In this document: positions 51,190 through 64,000 of the stretch, piece after piece
How positions within the stretch are numbered: position 1 is the stretch's first letter
How the letters are laid out: every line of letters starts with the position of its first letter
Assembly (NCBI RefSeq): GCF_036373705.1
Contig: NC_089869.1
Span: 16,381,550 to 16,445,549 of the forward strand
DNA from: Amia ocellicauda
Lineage: Eukaryota; Chordata; Actinopteri; Amiiformes; Amiidae
Direction: 5' to 3'
Length of the DNA stretch: 64,000 nucleotides
Made by a program: the position numbers and the translations under genes
Notes under the pieces: model-generated
What the model was told of the DNA's origin: nothing
What the model saw: only the letters and a program-made list of their open reading frames with translations
Database searches by the model: none

Positions 51190-53486
51190 ACTGATGTTTA
51201 TGTTATTAAAATTTATTATTATGGAAACAGTAAATGTAAAGGCAATAATGTGTGCTTTCAAATATGGAATACATACAAGTTTTTTTTTTAATATTTTAAT
51301 TTGACACTCACCACTGTATTCAAGCACAAGAAACTGTGAGTTCTAGTATTAAATATCTACTAAAGCAGTATTGTTAAGGAACTAATGTAGAAATTGTTTG
51401 CATAGTTCATAATTTGCTTTTCTGTAATGAAAATGTGTGAAACATACAACTATGGTAGAATGTGCATGTGCATGTCATTTTAAAATTGATTGAAGAACGT
51501 TTTTCTCTTGTAATATATTCTTATTTAATGCAATATAGAGTGTTTAGTGAGTTCTACAGAATGTTGTATGTTACCCTAGAGTACACCAAACTACTTATAG
51601 TATGCCTTATTCACTATATAGTATCCTAGTGTACACAAACTAATATTGTATCATGCTGACTTTCAGTGCCTTTCTGAATGTAAGGTAGATTAAATAATGT
51701 ACACTGCTTTATGATAATTTAGTTACCAATGTTTACTTGGTTTAATTTCTCTAACTTAATGTTTTTTAATGACTGTAATGCTAAAATTTAAATGGGCAAA
51801 ACACAGAGAGGCTGGCAAACAAAATGGGAATGTGCAAGGAATGTAAAACTCTGCTGTTAAATGCCCATAAAATGGCATTCCGAAATGTGCCTTATTTGTC
51901 GAATAGAAAACAAAAGCTTGCTTTAGTACTTTAAAGAGTTTTATTGCTGAATTAAAATATTGAACCATGTTTGTGTTGCTCTTTTTATATGATGTTATTT
52001 TGAAGTTAATGTTCAAACATGATTAAAAGATAATTGTGTAACTATGAAGAACAGTATTGTATTGTATTACAGTGGCTAAAGTTTATACCATTTCTGAAAT
52101 CTGGTCTTAGTAATAGCGAAACATGTGTGACATGTTAAATATATAAAAGGTTTTAAATATCTTTAAACTTGTGTCCCGATTCATGATGAATGTTAATATT
52201 CTGGATTCTATCACGTTTTTTCATAAACAGAAATTTAAAATACCAGGTAATGAATCCATCCACATCAAAGACAATGATTTTAATATGGTAATTTCCCCCA
52301 TCTTAAAACACATATTTTAATGCAATCAACAAGCAATATGCTGTAACTAGTTTCTGTAGGATATATGTAATTTTAACACTCACATAATCACATCTGTTAT
52401 TCATTATGTACATAATAAGGTTCTCACTTTCAGATCATATATGACCATGTATAGAAACTCTTAAACGAGAACTGATGTCGGGATCTGTGGATAGAATTAT
52501 GCATTTATGCAGAAAAATGCTAAGTGAACAATATTTACTTCACAGCTAAAGGAGAGAGAACCACAGGCATCCAAACACTGGTTACAAGACACACAAATCT
52601 TGAGGTTGCTATTGCTGACATTTTCATATACTTAGTATCTGATGCTACTTAAGAGAATGAACAAAGCAATTCTGCAAAATGTTTTCTCGTAATCCACAGT
52701 ATAGATTACTGTGGATTGAAAGAGCTGGATTCCACATAATATTTATAGGGCTGGTATATCTAGGATAATGTTGAGTTCTACATATGTTACATTAGCAGCC
52801 AAGCCAAGTGTCGGTAAAGTAGGTTTCCAGGATTGCAATACAGTATATATTTTGAATAACACAGAGGTAACTCAAATTGCATTGTTTATTCTAACACTGG
52901 AGATTAAACCGCATGGGAGAGAAAACAAAGTTTCTACAGTAACAAGGAAACAGGAGATGTTAACCCAACTAGAAGCCCTTGAAAATAGTGTCATTAGTGT
53001 TCACTATCACATTCTGCTCATTCCCTCACTAGAAAAAAAACTATTAAATCAAATGTATTACAGATATATACCCCATCCTACACACCACACAACAAACTGC
53101 AAAACATACAAATGTCTATTTACATGTTAGGATTATAATTTAGTTTTCTTAGTTTTTTGTACTTTGAATATGATGTCATTTGTAATTACAATATTCCAAC
53201 ACATGCAAATGCATTGCATTCTACCATTAGGGGCTTTCAGGCCCATGTGACCTCACTGTCACCTACATCCTATGACACTTGAAAACCTTTTAACTAGGTT
53301 GGAATGATAGAATTATATTGTTAACACCATTGTTAATCGTACATTAAATACAATCGTTTTTTCATCATCTAACACTCTGCCACAGAAACAAAAACACCCA
53401 GACTGCACTATATATTGAATCGGCTTATTTGGGCTGGATTCTTGAGTAGGATGTTTTAATTGTATTTTTTGTGTTCGTAATAATTA
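51190..53486. other. Intergenic DNA between ZCCHC24 and the Tc1 element
   Basis: No gene is seen. It holds a short perfect hairpin at 52691-52717 and an imperfect direct repeat (51574-51593 and 51624-51642). The 120-codon frame at 52768-53130 has no recognisable motif and low-complexity composition. Confidence 0.65.
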
Positions 53487-53715
53487 CAGTGGGGGGAAAA
53501 AAGTATTTGATCCCCTGCTGATTTCGTACGTTTGCCCACTGACAAATAAATGATCAGTCTATAATTTTAATGGTAGGTGTATTTTAACAGTGAGAGACAG
53601 AATAACAACAACAAAATCCAGAAAAACACATTTCAAAAAAGTTATAAATTGATTTGCATGTTAATGAGGGAAATAAGTATTTGATCCCCTATCAATCAGC
53701 AAGATTTCTGGCTCC

Positions 53716-53812
53716 CAGGTGTCTTTTATACAGGTAACGAGCTGAGATTAGGAGCACTCTCTTAAAGGGAGTGCTCCTAATCTCAGCTCGTTACCTGTAT
53801 AAAAGACACCTG
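53716..53812. repeat. 42-bp perfect inverted repeat inside the Tc1 element
   Basis: The arm 53716-53757 is exactly reverse-complementary to 53771-53812, separated by 13 bases. The arms begin CAGGTGTCTTTTATACAGGT. The hairpin lies between the left terminal repeat and the transposase start, in what would be the transposase leader. As RNA it would form a hairpin of about 97 nt. Confidence 0.95.
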
Positions 53813-53854
53813 TCCACAGAAGCAATCAATCAATCAGATTCCAAACTCTCCACC

Positions 53855-54871
53855 ATGGCCAAGACCAAAGAGCTGTCCAAGGATGTCAGGGACAAGATTG
53901 TAGACCTACACAAGGCTGGAATGGGCTACAAGACCATCGCCAAGCAGCTTGGTGAGAAGGTGACAACAGTTGGTGCGATTATTCGCAAATGGAAGAAACA
54001 CAAAATAACTGTCAGTCTCCCTTGGTCTGGGGCTCCATGCAAGATCTCACCTCGTGGAGTTTCAATGATCATGAGAACGGTGAGGAATCAGCCCAGAACT
54101 ACACGGGAGGATCTTGTTAATGATCTCAAGGCAGCTGGGACCATAGTCACCAAGAAAACAATTGGTAACACACTACGCCGTGAAGGACTGAAATCCTGCA
54201 GCGCCCGCAAGGTCCCCCTGCTCAAGAAAGCACATGTCCAGGCCTGTCTGAAGTTTGCCAATGAACATCTGAATGATTCAGAGGAGAACTGGGTGAAAGT
54301 GTTGTGGTCAGATGAGACCAAAATCGAGCTCTTTGGCATCAACTCAACTCACCGTGTTTGGAGGAGGAGGAATGACCTCAAGAACACCATCCCCACCGTC
54401 AAACATGGAGGTGGAAACATTATGCTTTGGGGGTGTTTTTCTGCTAAGGGGACAGGACAACTGCACCGCATCAAAGGGACGATGGACGGGGCCATGTACC
54501 GTCAAATCTTGGGTGAGAACCTCCTTTCCTCAGCCAGGGCATTGAAAATGGGTCGTGGATGGGTATTCCAGCATGACAATGACCCAAAACACACAGCCAA
54601 GGCAACAAAGGAGTGGCTCAAGAAGAAGCACATTAAGGTCCTGGAGTGGCCTAGCCCCCAGTCTCCAGACCTTAATCCCATAGAAAATCTGTGGAGGGAG
54701 CTGAAGGTTCGAGTTTCCAAACGTCAGCCTTGAAACCTTAATGACTTGGAGAGGATCTGCAAAGAGGAGTGGGACAAAATCCCTCCTGAGATGTGTGCAA
54801 ACCTGGTGGCCAACTACAAGAAACGTCTGACCTCTGTGATTGCCAACAAGGGTTTTGCCACCAAGTACTAA
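53855..54871 (+). pseudogene. Tc1-type DDE transposase with one nonsense codon
   Basis: From the ATG at 53855 the frame encodes an N-terminal helix-turn-helix ([20 protein letters not shown], residues 24-43). The first catalytic Asp follows at residue 153 ([11 protein letters not shown]), the second at D241 ([10 protein letters not shown]), and Glu at 277 ([11 protein letters not shown]). A TGA at 54731-54733 interrupts it after KRQP. The same frame then runs on to [12 protein letters not shown] and KGFATKY and stops at 54869-54871, giving 338 sense-length codons. Related copies have Arg (CGA) here, so this is probably a CpG-to-TpG change. An extra proline in [11 protein letters not shown] lengthens the D-E spacing to 35 instead of the usual 34, and about three residues appear lost near residue 174. 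Almost certainly inactive. Confidence 0.92.
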
Positions 54872-55080
54872 GTCGAAGGGGTCAAATACTTATTTCCCTC
54901 ATTAACATGCAAATCAATGTATAACTTTTTTGAAATGCGTTTTTCTGGATTTTGTTGTTGTTATTCTGTCTCTCACTGTTAAAATACACCTACCATTACA
55001 ATGATAGACTGATCATTTCTTTGTCAGTGGGCAAACGTACAAAATCAGCAGGGGATCAAATCCTTTTTTCCCTCACTGTA

Positions 55081-56850
55081 TGGGAGGTACCAGTCTTACA
55101 CAGTACACAGACACGCACTAATTAAAAGTTCTTGCACAAACGGATAAAAAAGTGCTTTCACTTGGTTTTAAATCCATGAATGAAGTAATGATAAAAAATG
55201 ATATAGGGTAATTAAGGTTTTGCTTTGTATTCACATACAAAAAACATGCATTTCCCCAATGTGTGTAGATTTAAACAAACACAAAATAGAATCTTATCAG
55301 AGTAATCTCCTTTAAACTAACAATGTGCAGAAAAACTTCCAGGATACATAGTATTTACAACTGCTTTTCAAAAGAATGTGCCAAGAAAAATGAAAGCAGC
55401 TCTGTGGTAACTTTCCAAAAGTGCCTTGCGTAAAACTGCAAGTCTTGAAAAATAGTCTATGTAGATCAAACCCCATGGAAGACTTTTCTAAGAAATAGTG
55501 TACAGGCAAAGAATTATATTTGTTTTTTTAAGCCAAATGTGTTTCATATCATACATTACATCAAACCTAAATTATGTAGCACAATAAAAAAGGACAATAA
55601 AAAGAAACATCAAGGACAATTAAGACAATTGTGTAAACAATTAGATTCTAACTAAACAAGTGAGATTGACAATTGCTTCAGACATTACAAACCGGGTGAA
55701 ATCAATACCATTTTAAATATGCGTCACACAGCTGCTCAGAGAAAGTTGTCTTGCTAGCAACTAAGTTAGCTACACCCTAATTCCTTTCTCGGTGCAGTCA
55801 GATGCTTGGGATTTCATTTTGTGTATTGTTTAGAGGAGTTCCTGGAACTCATAAAAACAGTATTGGGACAGTTTTTATATGCATTGTTTTACCATACCTT
55901 TAAATGTGCTTGTGCATGAATAACTGAAGTGCAAGGGTCATTGAATTGATGTATGTGGTGTTTTATGAATAAATGTAAACCAGAAGCATGATGCCATATC
56001 CTGAACCAGAGGGAAGGAAGCCATGCTGGAACAAGAATCTAAAAAAAGCTGTCAGAGCACTACCAGGAAACATTAACAAGGGCTAGCATACAAAGGCCTA
56101 ATAAATTCAGTTAATTACCATGAGTTTTTAGGGCATCAACAAATTATAAATTCGTTTTCTCACAGGATCATTTACACAGCAATCACTAATGAAGCTTGGG
56201 TTTGAAGTATGTTTTTTTTCGTTAAGTGAGCATAAAACTAACACACTATAATACTAGGATAATAATACAAGTCTCCATTATATTTTAGCTTTTGGTTAAT
56301 CTAACATATTAAGTACCATCCATAGAAGAAAAGCAAAATTGACAAGTGACATTTTAGTTGTTGGTTGCATGCATATAGTTCGTCAACTGGAGCAATGTTA
56401 ATTTCTTAAACCAGTGAAGTGGCCTGAAAAATATTTGTAATATGCTTGTGTAACACCAAAGGCTTCATGTAATGTAGATTTGTTACAGGAAATACCAAGT
56501 GTGTTAAATATCAAACTCCTATGTACTTTAATATAATAATTACAATTTAATTTCTTCTAATAAGACCATCAGGATTCTTTTAAAAGCCCAGACATGATCC
56601 CAACTCCCAGTAGGTTTATTATATTTCACATTCAACCTTGTCAGGATTCAAGAGAAACTTTGTATGGAAAATATATTTTTTGCTAGAGGCTTTTTGAGGT
56701 ATCCTGTAGCGATCAGCTAAATAGTTTTGAAGGAGAGATGAGAGAAGGTGTAAATAATGCCCTGTCTCCAAGACTAATATTTCTCATTTATTTAAATTGT
56801 TATTTCTAAACATGAGCCAGTGGAAAACAAACTTGAGAAATACAGTAAAT
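55081..56850. other. Intergenic DNA between the Tc1 element and the PPIF 3' end
   Basis: AT-rich, with no recognisable gene, transposon end or RNA gene. The 65-codon frame at 55312-55509 (-) has no family motif. Confidence 0.7.
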
Positions 56851-56870
56851 ATATACATATTTGAAGTATT

Positions 56871-56876
56871 TTTATT
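56871..56876 (-). terminator. PPIF: PPIF polyadenylation signal
   Basis: TTTATT on the + strand reads AATAAA on the - strand, 36 bases past the PPIF stop codon. Further - strand AATAAA hexamers occur near 56787 and 56612 and could give longer transcripts. Confidence 0.55.
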
Positions 56877-56911
56877 CACAGTTGCAACAAGTTTTGAAAA
56901 TCAAAGTGGAG

Positions 56912-58808
<1,897 letters not shown>

Positions 58809-59110
58809 TGTCGCAGCGTGAATCCCGCAACCAACGACTTCTGAAATGCCGCTACATCCAGGAAGTACTACGTACAGCACATTTCCGGAGGCCTGCGCAG
58901 TTTTGCACAGTTTTGCAGAGATGCGCATCCTTCGAGGGCTGCTGCGTGACGTCACTAAAGTCCGCCCACAGTCTCCAGCGCAGCTCTGGTCGCGGTCCAG
59001 TGACACACATTCTGCGCAGATCTGCTGTATCGCCACGATCCCATTGGTGGAGCAGCGCAGGGCTGCGGGAAAGGCGAGCAGCAGCTCTGCGCAGGCGGGC
59101 GGGAACACAG
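58809..59110 (-). promoter_or_regulatory. PPIF: PPIF promoter
   Basis: This GC-rich block just upstream of the start codon holds a full palindromic CRE TGACGTCA (58947-58954) and an ATGCGCAT palindrome (58921-58928). Several TGCGCAG motifs resembling NRF-1 half sites lie at 58894-58900, near 59012-59018 and near 59087-59093. ETS-like sites are CAGGAAGT near 58859 and TTCCGG near 58883. An inverted CCAAT box (ATTGG on the + strand) is at 59043-59047. NRF-1, CREB, ETS and NF-Y sites are typical of nuclear genes for mitochondrial proteins. The start site is not determined, and the motifs nearest the ATG may lie in the leader. Confidence 0.7.
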
Positions 59111-60530
59111 AAGATCTGTCATGAGTTCCAGCTGCTCAGCCATGCGACAGCGACCCCTGGCGGTCGGGTAAAATACCATGCGCTAGATTGCATTTATTTT
59201 AGGATATAGATTAGAATATTGTGCAGTTTGATGTCAACACAGATTATGTGGTTACTAGCAAAGGTTGTGTTAAAGACAACCACAGCACACTATACACAAT
59301 TTGATCATGTTGCTGTGACCACCCCACACTTTACTGTGCACCATACACCACACCATTTCACTGTATTTTTACCATGATTTTACAATATAAAATAGACCAA
59401 TCAAAGAACATCCCCAATGTGGAAACACTTATCAACCCTGGTGTCTAATAGCCAGTACTCAGGTTTTTAATTTTTAATCAAATCACAAAAATACAATAAC
59501 CATTCAACAAATAGTTTCAAAACCTTTCAATTACTATTTATTTAATTACTTTTATTCTTAATTAGGCAGTACCACAGTACACAGTCTCTCATTTCTGTAT
59601 TACAACATATAACACAGGTGAAAAAATGCACATAAGAAAATGAACTTTGCCAGTCTTCAACATAACCTGTTTGAACATATTATATTAATTTCAGTTATTT
59701 TATTTTATTTTTAGTTATTTTACATTTTTTTGTATTTTTGAGTTCATCCTACGTTCTCATAAAAAAGTCTGTTGATTTACTATGTACTACTGAATACTAT
59801 CTTGGATCTCTACAAAAATATATTTATTATTATGATGATAATCATTATGATTAAGAATAGGAATCAAATCAAAGTAAATTCCATTGGTTCCTAAGACAGG
59901 AATTGACTGACTCCTTTGTAGGGTTGGACTAGAGTGAATGATGGACTAGAATTATAGTAAATAATATAGTCTTGTAATTGAATACTAATAATGATCAGAG
60001 GACAAGTCTATGGACAATCTACAACAGGGGTTAACAGTGCCTTTAACCAGAATCCCTAGATTCCTCCTGACAATAATGCTATTTTATTGCAACACAATAC
60101 TGTTTACTTGATAAGTCTACCTGGGAGCTATCCTCAGTGAGGTGAATTGTTGCTGAGGAGTTATTTGGATCAGCTGCTTGCATTTCCTCAGGTTTCTCTA
60201 AAGCTGCTGCTTTAACTGCATTAGCCAGTCAGGTCCGGAAGATATTTAAGTCAGGGTGACACAATGATATGATTATGAGAATCAGCAAGCATCCATACCA
60301 TATACAAAACAAAGGGAATTTAATAACTGCATTTGATAATAAATTATCAGGCTAGTGGAAGGCAAGGGATGAATTAAGTATATTTGATAAGACATTGTTT
60401 TAGAATTAATTTTGTTAATATAGTTTAGGATTTGTTGGTTAGTGCCCTTTTATAATAAAGTAGCATAAAGCTGTACCATATTTAAAGAACCAAATGAACA
60501 CCATGATATACAGGTTTCATCTGAATACAT
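59111..60530. other. Intergenic DNA between PPIF and the putative ZMIZ1 3' end
   Basis: AT-rich DNA with no open frame of interest, no transposon ends and no RNA gene that I can recognise. Confidence 0.65.
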
Positions 60531-60531
60531 A

Positions 60532-60537
60532 TTTATT
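60532..60537 (-). terminator. ZMIZ1: Candidate ZMIZ1 polyadenylation signal
   Basis: AATAAA on the - strand (TTTATT on +). It is the leftmost plausible signal before the AT-rich intergenic DNA; its assignment depends on the synteny argument. Confidence 0.3.
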
Positions 60538-62773
60538 AGATAAATATTAGGTTGTCACATCATCTAACTACATACAGTTTTGCAAGACTAAAAATCACAA
60601 TTAGTTTTTCTCTGACCAGTTTAGAATATGAAATGATTGTACATACAATGTACAAACAAAACGACAATGGCCACTTTTGCATGTATCACCTCAGATTGTA
60701 CCTTTTTTAATTTTTCTTTTCGTCTGATCATGATATCAAAAATTGTACAAACTATGGATTTGGTTACAATCTTCTGGAACCCCCCTCCCCCACCCCACCG
60801 TCTCCCAGGATTTTCTTCATTTTTTTTCTGTAGCACCTTAAAAATACACAGGTGATAGACTAATACACATAGGCTAAATATTACATGTAGGTAAAACAAA
60901 GGTTTTAATCCCCCTCGAAGGAGAGGTTAAAGTATATTACATAAGTGAACAAACGCTGAGAGATTCCACAGACGCTAACAAACAAGATTCATTTTCCACA
61001 TTGAGTCACTTCTGATAGGGGTTGCAAGCTTTTTTAATTCTAAAGAAACAATGCACATTCCCAAGGAAAATGAATACATTTCTGTTAACAAGTCTCTATT
61101 CATCATTTACATATGTACAGTCATCCCTCAGCTCCCCCCACTGGAGCCGCTTATTGTGTCGAAACTCAGTCCCGTGTCTCTGTGGGGAGACTCAAATCCT
61201 CCAGGGTTTTCTTCAGACGATTAACTTTAGACGATTGTGCAACTACAATACATAGGGGTTTGTTACGTGGAAATGGCTCATACTTCAATGCGAGCAAACT
61301 GTAAAATACACTTTTTAAATAGATACACGCATACATGCACTATATATATGTGTGTGTCTATGTATTATAAGAAATGAAAATAATGTGGCAGTGCATTTCT
61401 TTAAAAGAGAGACCATTCATTTGACTTAAAGTTAGACCCAATTACAATAATATACAAGCACCAGTATGATATCTTTACCATGTTGTTTTTCAAAATGTAA
61501 TAATAATTGTAGTAGTTAAAGGTTGGGTTTCAAATTATTAATGTGACCATTCTTTTTCTAATATATACTTTTGGGTACAACCAAATAATACAATATTACA
61601 AGCCTTACATTTAATTACAAAATGTTATGTAAAAAAATATTTAAAAAGCAAAAAATCATAAACAATCTGTAATATGGGATACAAAATTTAAATGGTCTTT
61701 AGCTTTTACAAAAGCTCTATTTTCCGTAACAGTAATAAAAATAAAAACTTTATTTTTTTATGTAAGGCTGTAATGTATTCTTTTAAAATATCACAAATAT
61801 AATGACAAGTGAGCTGAATTGTCTTAATATATTTAATTTCAGTTGTCAATAACCTTAGTCAAAAGATACCACAGCTGTCAAAATCATGCCAATCATGTCC
61901 TTACTTTATGAAAAATGAAAAGTCTAACAATTAGACAGAGATTGACAGAATATACCCATTGAACAATACAGCTTTGAAAACCAAGACAACGTAGTTTGCA
62001 TTAAGGTTACAATTGTATAATTCCAGATTCCTCTGTCCCATAAACTTCCAAATTATTCTGAAAGGGTGAGGTTCTTCTAATATAAAACTATACTAAACCC
62101 CAGTATTTTCCCTTTTTTTTGGCTTTTTGTGATCAATTTCAAGAACAGGAAGATGCCTGCCTGCATTTTGCCATGAGTTGTGTAACTGTAATTGGGCATG
62201 AAATTGCCATGAACATAAATCCTAGACCAAATCGCTTCTGGAAACATCTTTGAAATGGTTCACTTTGTTTCAGAAGAACCCTCTTCGATAAGGGGAAAAA
62301 GGGTTACCAGACAAGTAGTGGATAGCAATAATGGACAACCAATCATGAAAATGATTAATATTATCGAAGACAATACTAAAATATTCACAAAGGTATTTAC
62401 AATAGCTTTCTCTTAAAATAATAAATTTGCATACTGAACAGCGTTTTCCTGTTAAAACTTGAAGTAGAAAAGAAAGATGGCAACATCTCTAAATGATGTT
62501 TACAGTTCCAATACTGCTACCAGAAAGAAAAGGACAATTTGTTTAAAATATCTACAGAGACATATTGGGGACTACCAGGTATTTATGCATCTACAGCAGT
62601 GGTGGATCATGTTTAATTCTTGAAAACCTCTTTGTAATAAAAGTGTAAACTCCCTCCCCCCCTCCCCAATGTTACAAAGATAACTTTGGTGATATAAAGC
62701 AATTTCCCAATGGAGATTTAATTGTTGAGCATTTGCAGCACTGAAAATAACAAAAACAAAAAGAACAGACAAA

Positions 62774-62815
62774 ATAATAATAATAATAACAATAATAATA
62801 ATAACAATAATAATT
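62774..62815. repeat. Imperfect (AAT)n microsatellite
   Basis: AAT units interrupted by AAC, inside the putative ZMIZ1 3' UTR. Confidence 0.85.
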
Positions 62816-63424
62816 ACAAAATGAACAATACATAGTGAATACCAGAAATGAATCCCTTCCAAGAAAAGTTAGTGTTTTAAAAAATAAAAAATAAAACAAA
62901 TGTTTTTTTCTCTAAATTCGTTGATGACAAAAGCATACTGTCTTAGCTCGAAATATCACTAAACAAGGGCAAAGTTGGCACACATGCACTTTTTATACGA
63001 CTTACTGTACATAATTCATCGAGGAGAGAGACAGACGTCACACAATGGGTACAAGAGCGACGCGAGGCCCATGCGGGAGAGGAGACCACAGAAGAGAAGC
63101 TTTAGCGAAGGGTGCAATACAGTGACTCTGGCACAGAGGTCTAGAAGGGCAGTACATGTAATAATATTCCAACAATGTCATCCATTTCTTTTCACTCTCT
63201 CTCTGTTTTTGTTTTCTTCTTTTAAATAAAGCTCTCCTGGCAGGTGAGATAGGAACTAGACTACTATGTAACAGTCTTGTACAAAAAAGCTGCATTTTTC
63301 TGTCTGGGATTGAAATGCCCATTCCAGCTAATTGCAGAACACAGTGGGGTGAAAGTTCATTTGCCCTCTTGTCAAGGGATTACTGCCCCTCCCCGGTCCT
63401 TATGTATCTATATCTATATTTATT

Positions 63425-63443
63425 TAGATATATATATATATAT
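63425..63443. repeat. (TA)n microsatellite
   Basis: A short TA run following ATCTATAT-type units, in the putative ZMIZ1 3' UTR. Confidence 0.8.
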
Positions 63444-64000
63444 GGGATTTAAATTTGTATTTTTATTATTTTGTGCAGTGAAAACAGGATTTTATGTTTA
63501 TAAAAATATGAAACAAAGAAAGAAAGAACAAACACAGAAATAAAATGTCTCTATTAGTAAGATTGATTTCCCTTATCTGCAACAAAATGAGAATGGGTTT
63601 CCAACTTTAATTATAGCATGTGAACATTGAAAGTTTTTGATCTCTTGATGGCCCACATATCGACTCATATCGGGCGACTCCTGTTGATTGTGTTGCAAGC
63701 GATCTTCCCTTTGAGATTTCCTTTCTCTTACAGTTACGCGTAATCTCTTGTGCTTTTAAACGGTGCTTGGGGGACCCGGAGTGCTATTACTCAGTTGGAA
63801 AAAAATGCAGATGACTTGGGAAGCCACAGTTTTGAGAACTGGAAGAAAAAAGTTCTGGGGGGACTTCGGACACTGGCCAGAACGGGCAGATGTTTTTTTG
63901 TGTTTGTTGGTTTTCTTTTTTTTTTCTTTTTTTTTTTTATTTATTTTTTGTTTTGTTTTGTTAAAAGGAAAATAAAAAAATAAAAAAATGCTACAACACT

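Larger units (their letters stand above)
45800..51190 (+). other. ZCCHC24: Putative ZCCHC24 3' UTR
   Basis: No coding frame follows the stop. The stretch is AT-rich with scattered simple repeats and runs to a good AATAAA at 51164-51169, followed by T-rich DNA. An earlier AATAAA near 49790 could end a shorter form. Mammalian ZCCHC24 also has a multi-kilobase 3' UTR, which makes the long form plausible. The real end must come from RNA evidence. Confidence 0.45.
53487..55078 (+). mobile_element. Nearly complete Tc1/mariner element (IR/DR type, 1592 bp)
   Basis: The element starts CAGTGGGGGG and ends CCCTCACTG, with TA duplicated at 53485-53486 and 55079-55080. Terminal inverted repeats of about 200 bp (53487-53690 and 54878-55078) differ by roughly nine substitutions and one indel. 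Each has an outer and an inner direct repeat around a GTATTTGATCCCC core, the IR/DR layout. A transposase frame lies between them on the + strand. This is a very common fish Tc1 family. Its transposase carries only a few lesions, and it sits between ZCCHC24 and PPIF. Confidence 0.96.
60532..64000 (-). other. ZMIZ1: Putative 3' UTR of ZMIZ1 (partial, gene continues beyond the window)
   Basis: There is no coding frame with family motifs on either strand. The DNA is AT-rich but largely non-repetitive. A TTTATT at 60532-60537 (AATAAA on the - strand) could end the transcript. In human the order is ZMIZ1, PPIF, ZCCHC24, with ZMIZ1 and PPIF on one strand and ZCCHC24 opposite, and ZMIZ1 has a multi-kilobase 3' UTR. 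The same layout would put the ZMIZ1 3' end exactly here on the - strand. I did not find the ZMIZ1 C-terminal coding sequence, so this rests on synteny alone. Confidence 0.4.

Noticed and set aside
52768..53130. 120-codon + strand frame between ZCCHC24 and PPIF
   Set aside because: No recognisable protein signature and no promoter or splice evidence.
61112..62556. Three Pumilio motifs (TGTANATA) on the - strand as support for a ZMIZ1 3' UTR
   Set aside because: The same motif also occurs on the + strand of this AT-rich region (near 60639 and 63005), so there is no clear enrichment.

Overview
The window is vertebrate nuclear DNA, most likely from a ray-finned fish. It is AT-rich and has long spliced introns, many microsatellites, two Tc1/mariner transposons of the fish IR/DR type and several decayed non-LTR retrotransposon pieces. 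I cannot name the species. The dispersed repeats look fish-like from memory, and I could not compare them with a database.

Layout: bases 1-8000 are intergenic with no gene seen. ZCCHC24 (a CCHC/3CxxC zinc-finger protein) lies on the + strand as four coding exons at 8512-8745, 15196-15396, 43136-43300 and 45686-45799. The introns are 6.4, 27.7 and 2.4 kb, all in phase 0, and the product is 237 residues. A CCAAT/CRE-containing promoter and a short upstream ORF precede it, and a long putative 3' UTR runs to about 51.2 kb. Intron 2 holds a dead Tc1 element nested in a (TA)n tract, a CR1/L2-type LINE 3' fragment, an RTE-type LINE fragment, a small LINE tail with a 13-bp target-site duplication, and two copies of a dispersed repeat.

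Between ZCCHC24 and the next gene sits a nearly complete Tc1 element (53487-55078). Its transposase is broken by one in-frame stop, and a perfect 42-bp inverted repeat lies just upstream of the transposase. On the - strand follows PPIF (mitochondrial cyclophilin D), six exons between 58808 and 56912 and 199 residues, with all cyclophilin active-site residues kept. Its promoter carries a full CRE, NRF-1-like GCGCA motifs, ETS-like sites and an inverted CCAAT box, as expected for a nuclear gene of a mitochondrial protein. Bases 60.5-64 kb have no coding signal. By synteny (in human the order is ZMIZ1-PPIF-ZCCHC24, with PPIF and ZCCHC24 convergent) they are probably the 3' UTR of ZMIZ1 on the - strand.

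The genes are neighbours by ancestral linkage rather than parts of one pathway. I found no convincing new multi-gene system. The most unusual items are the hairpin inside the Tc1 element, the (TG)n tract beside a PPIF splice donor, the inverted-repeat-flanked microsatellite in the ZCCHC24 3' UTR, the very short predicted PPIF 3' UTR, and the short upstream ORF in the ZCCHC24 leader.
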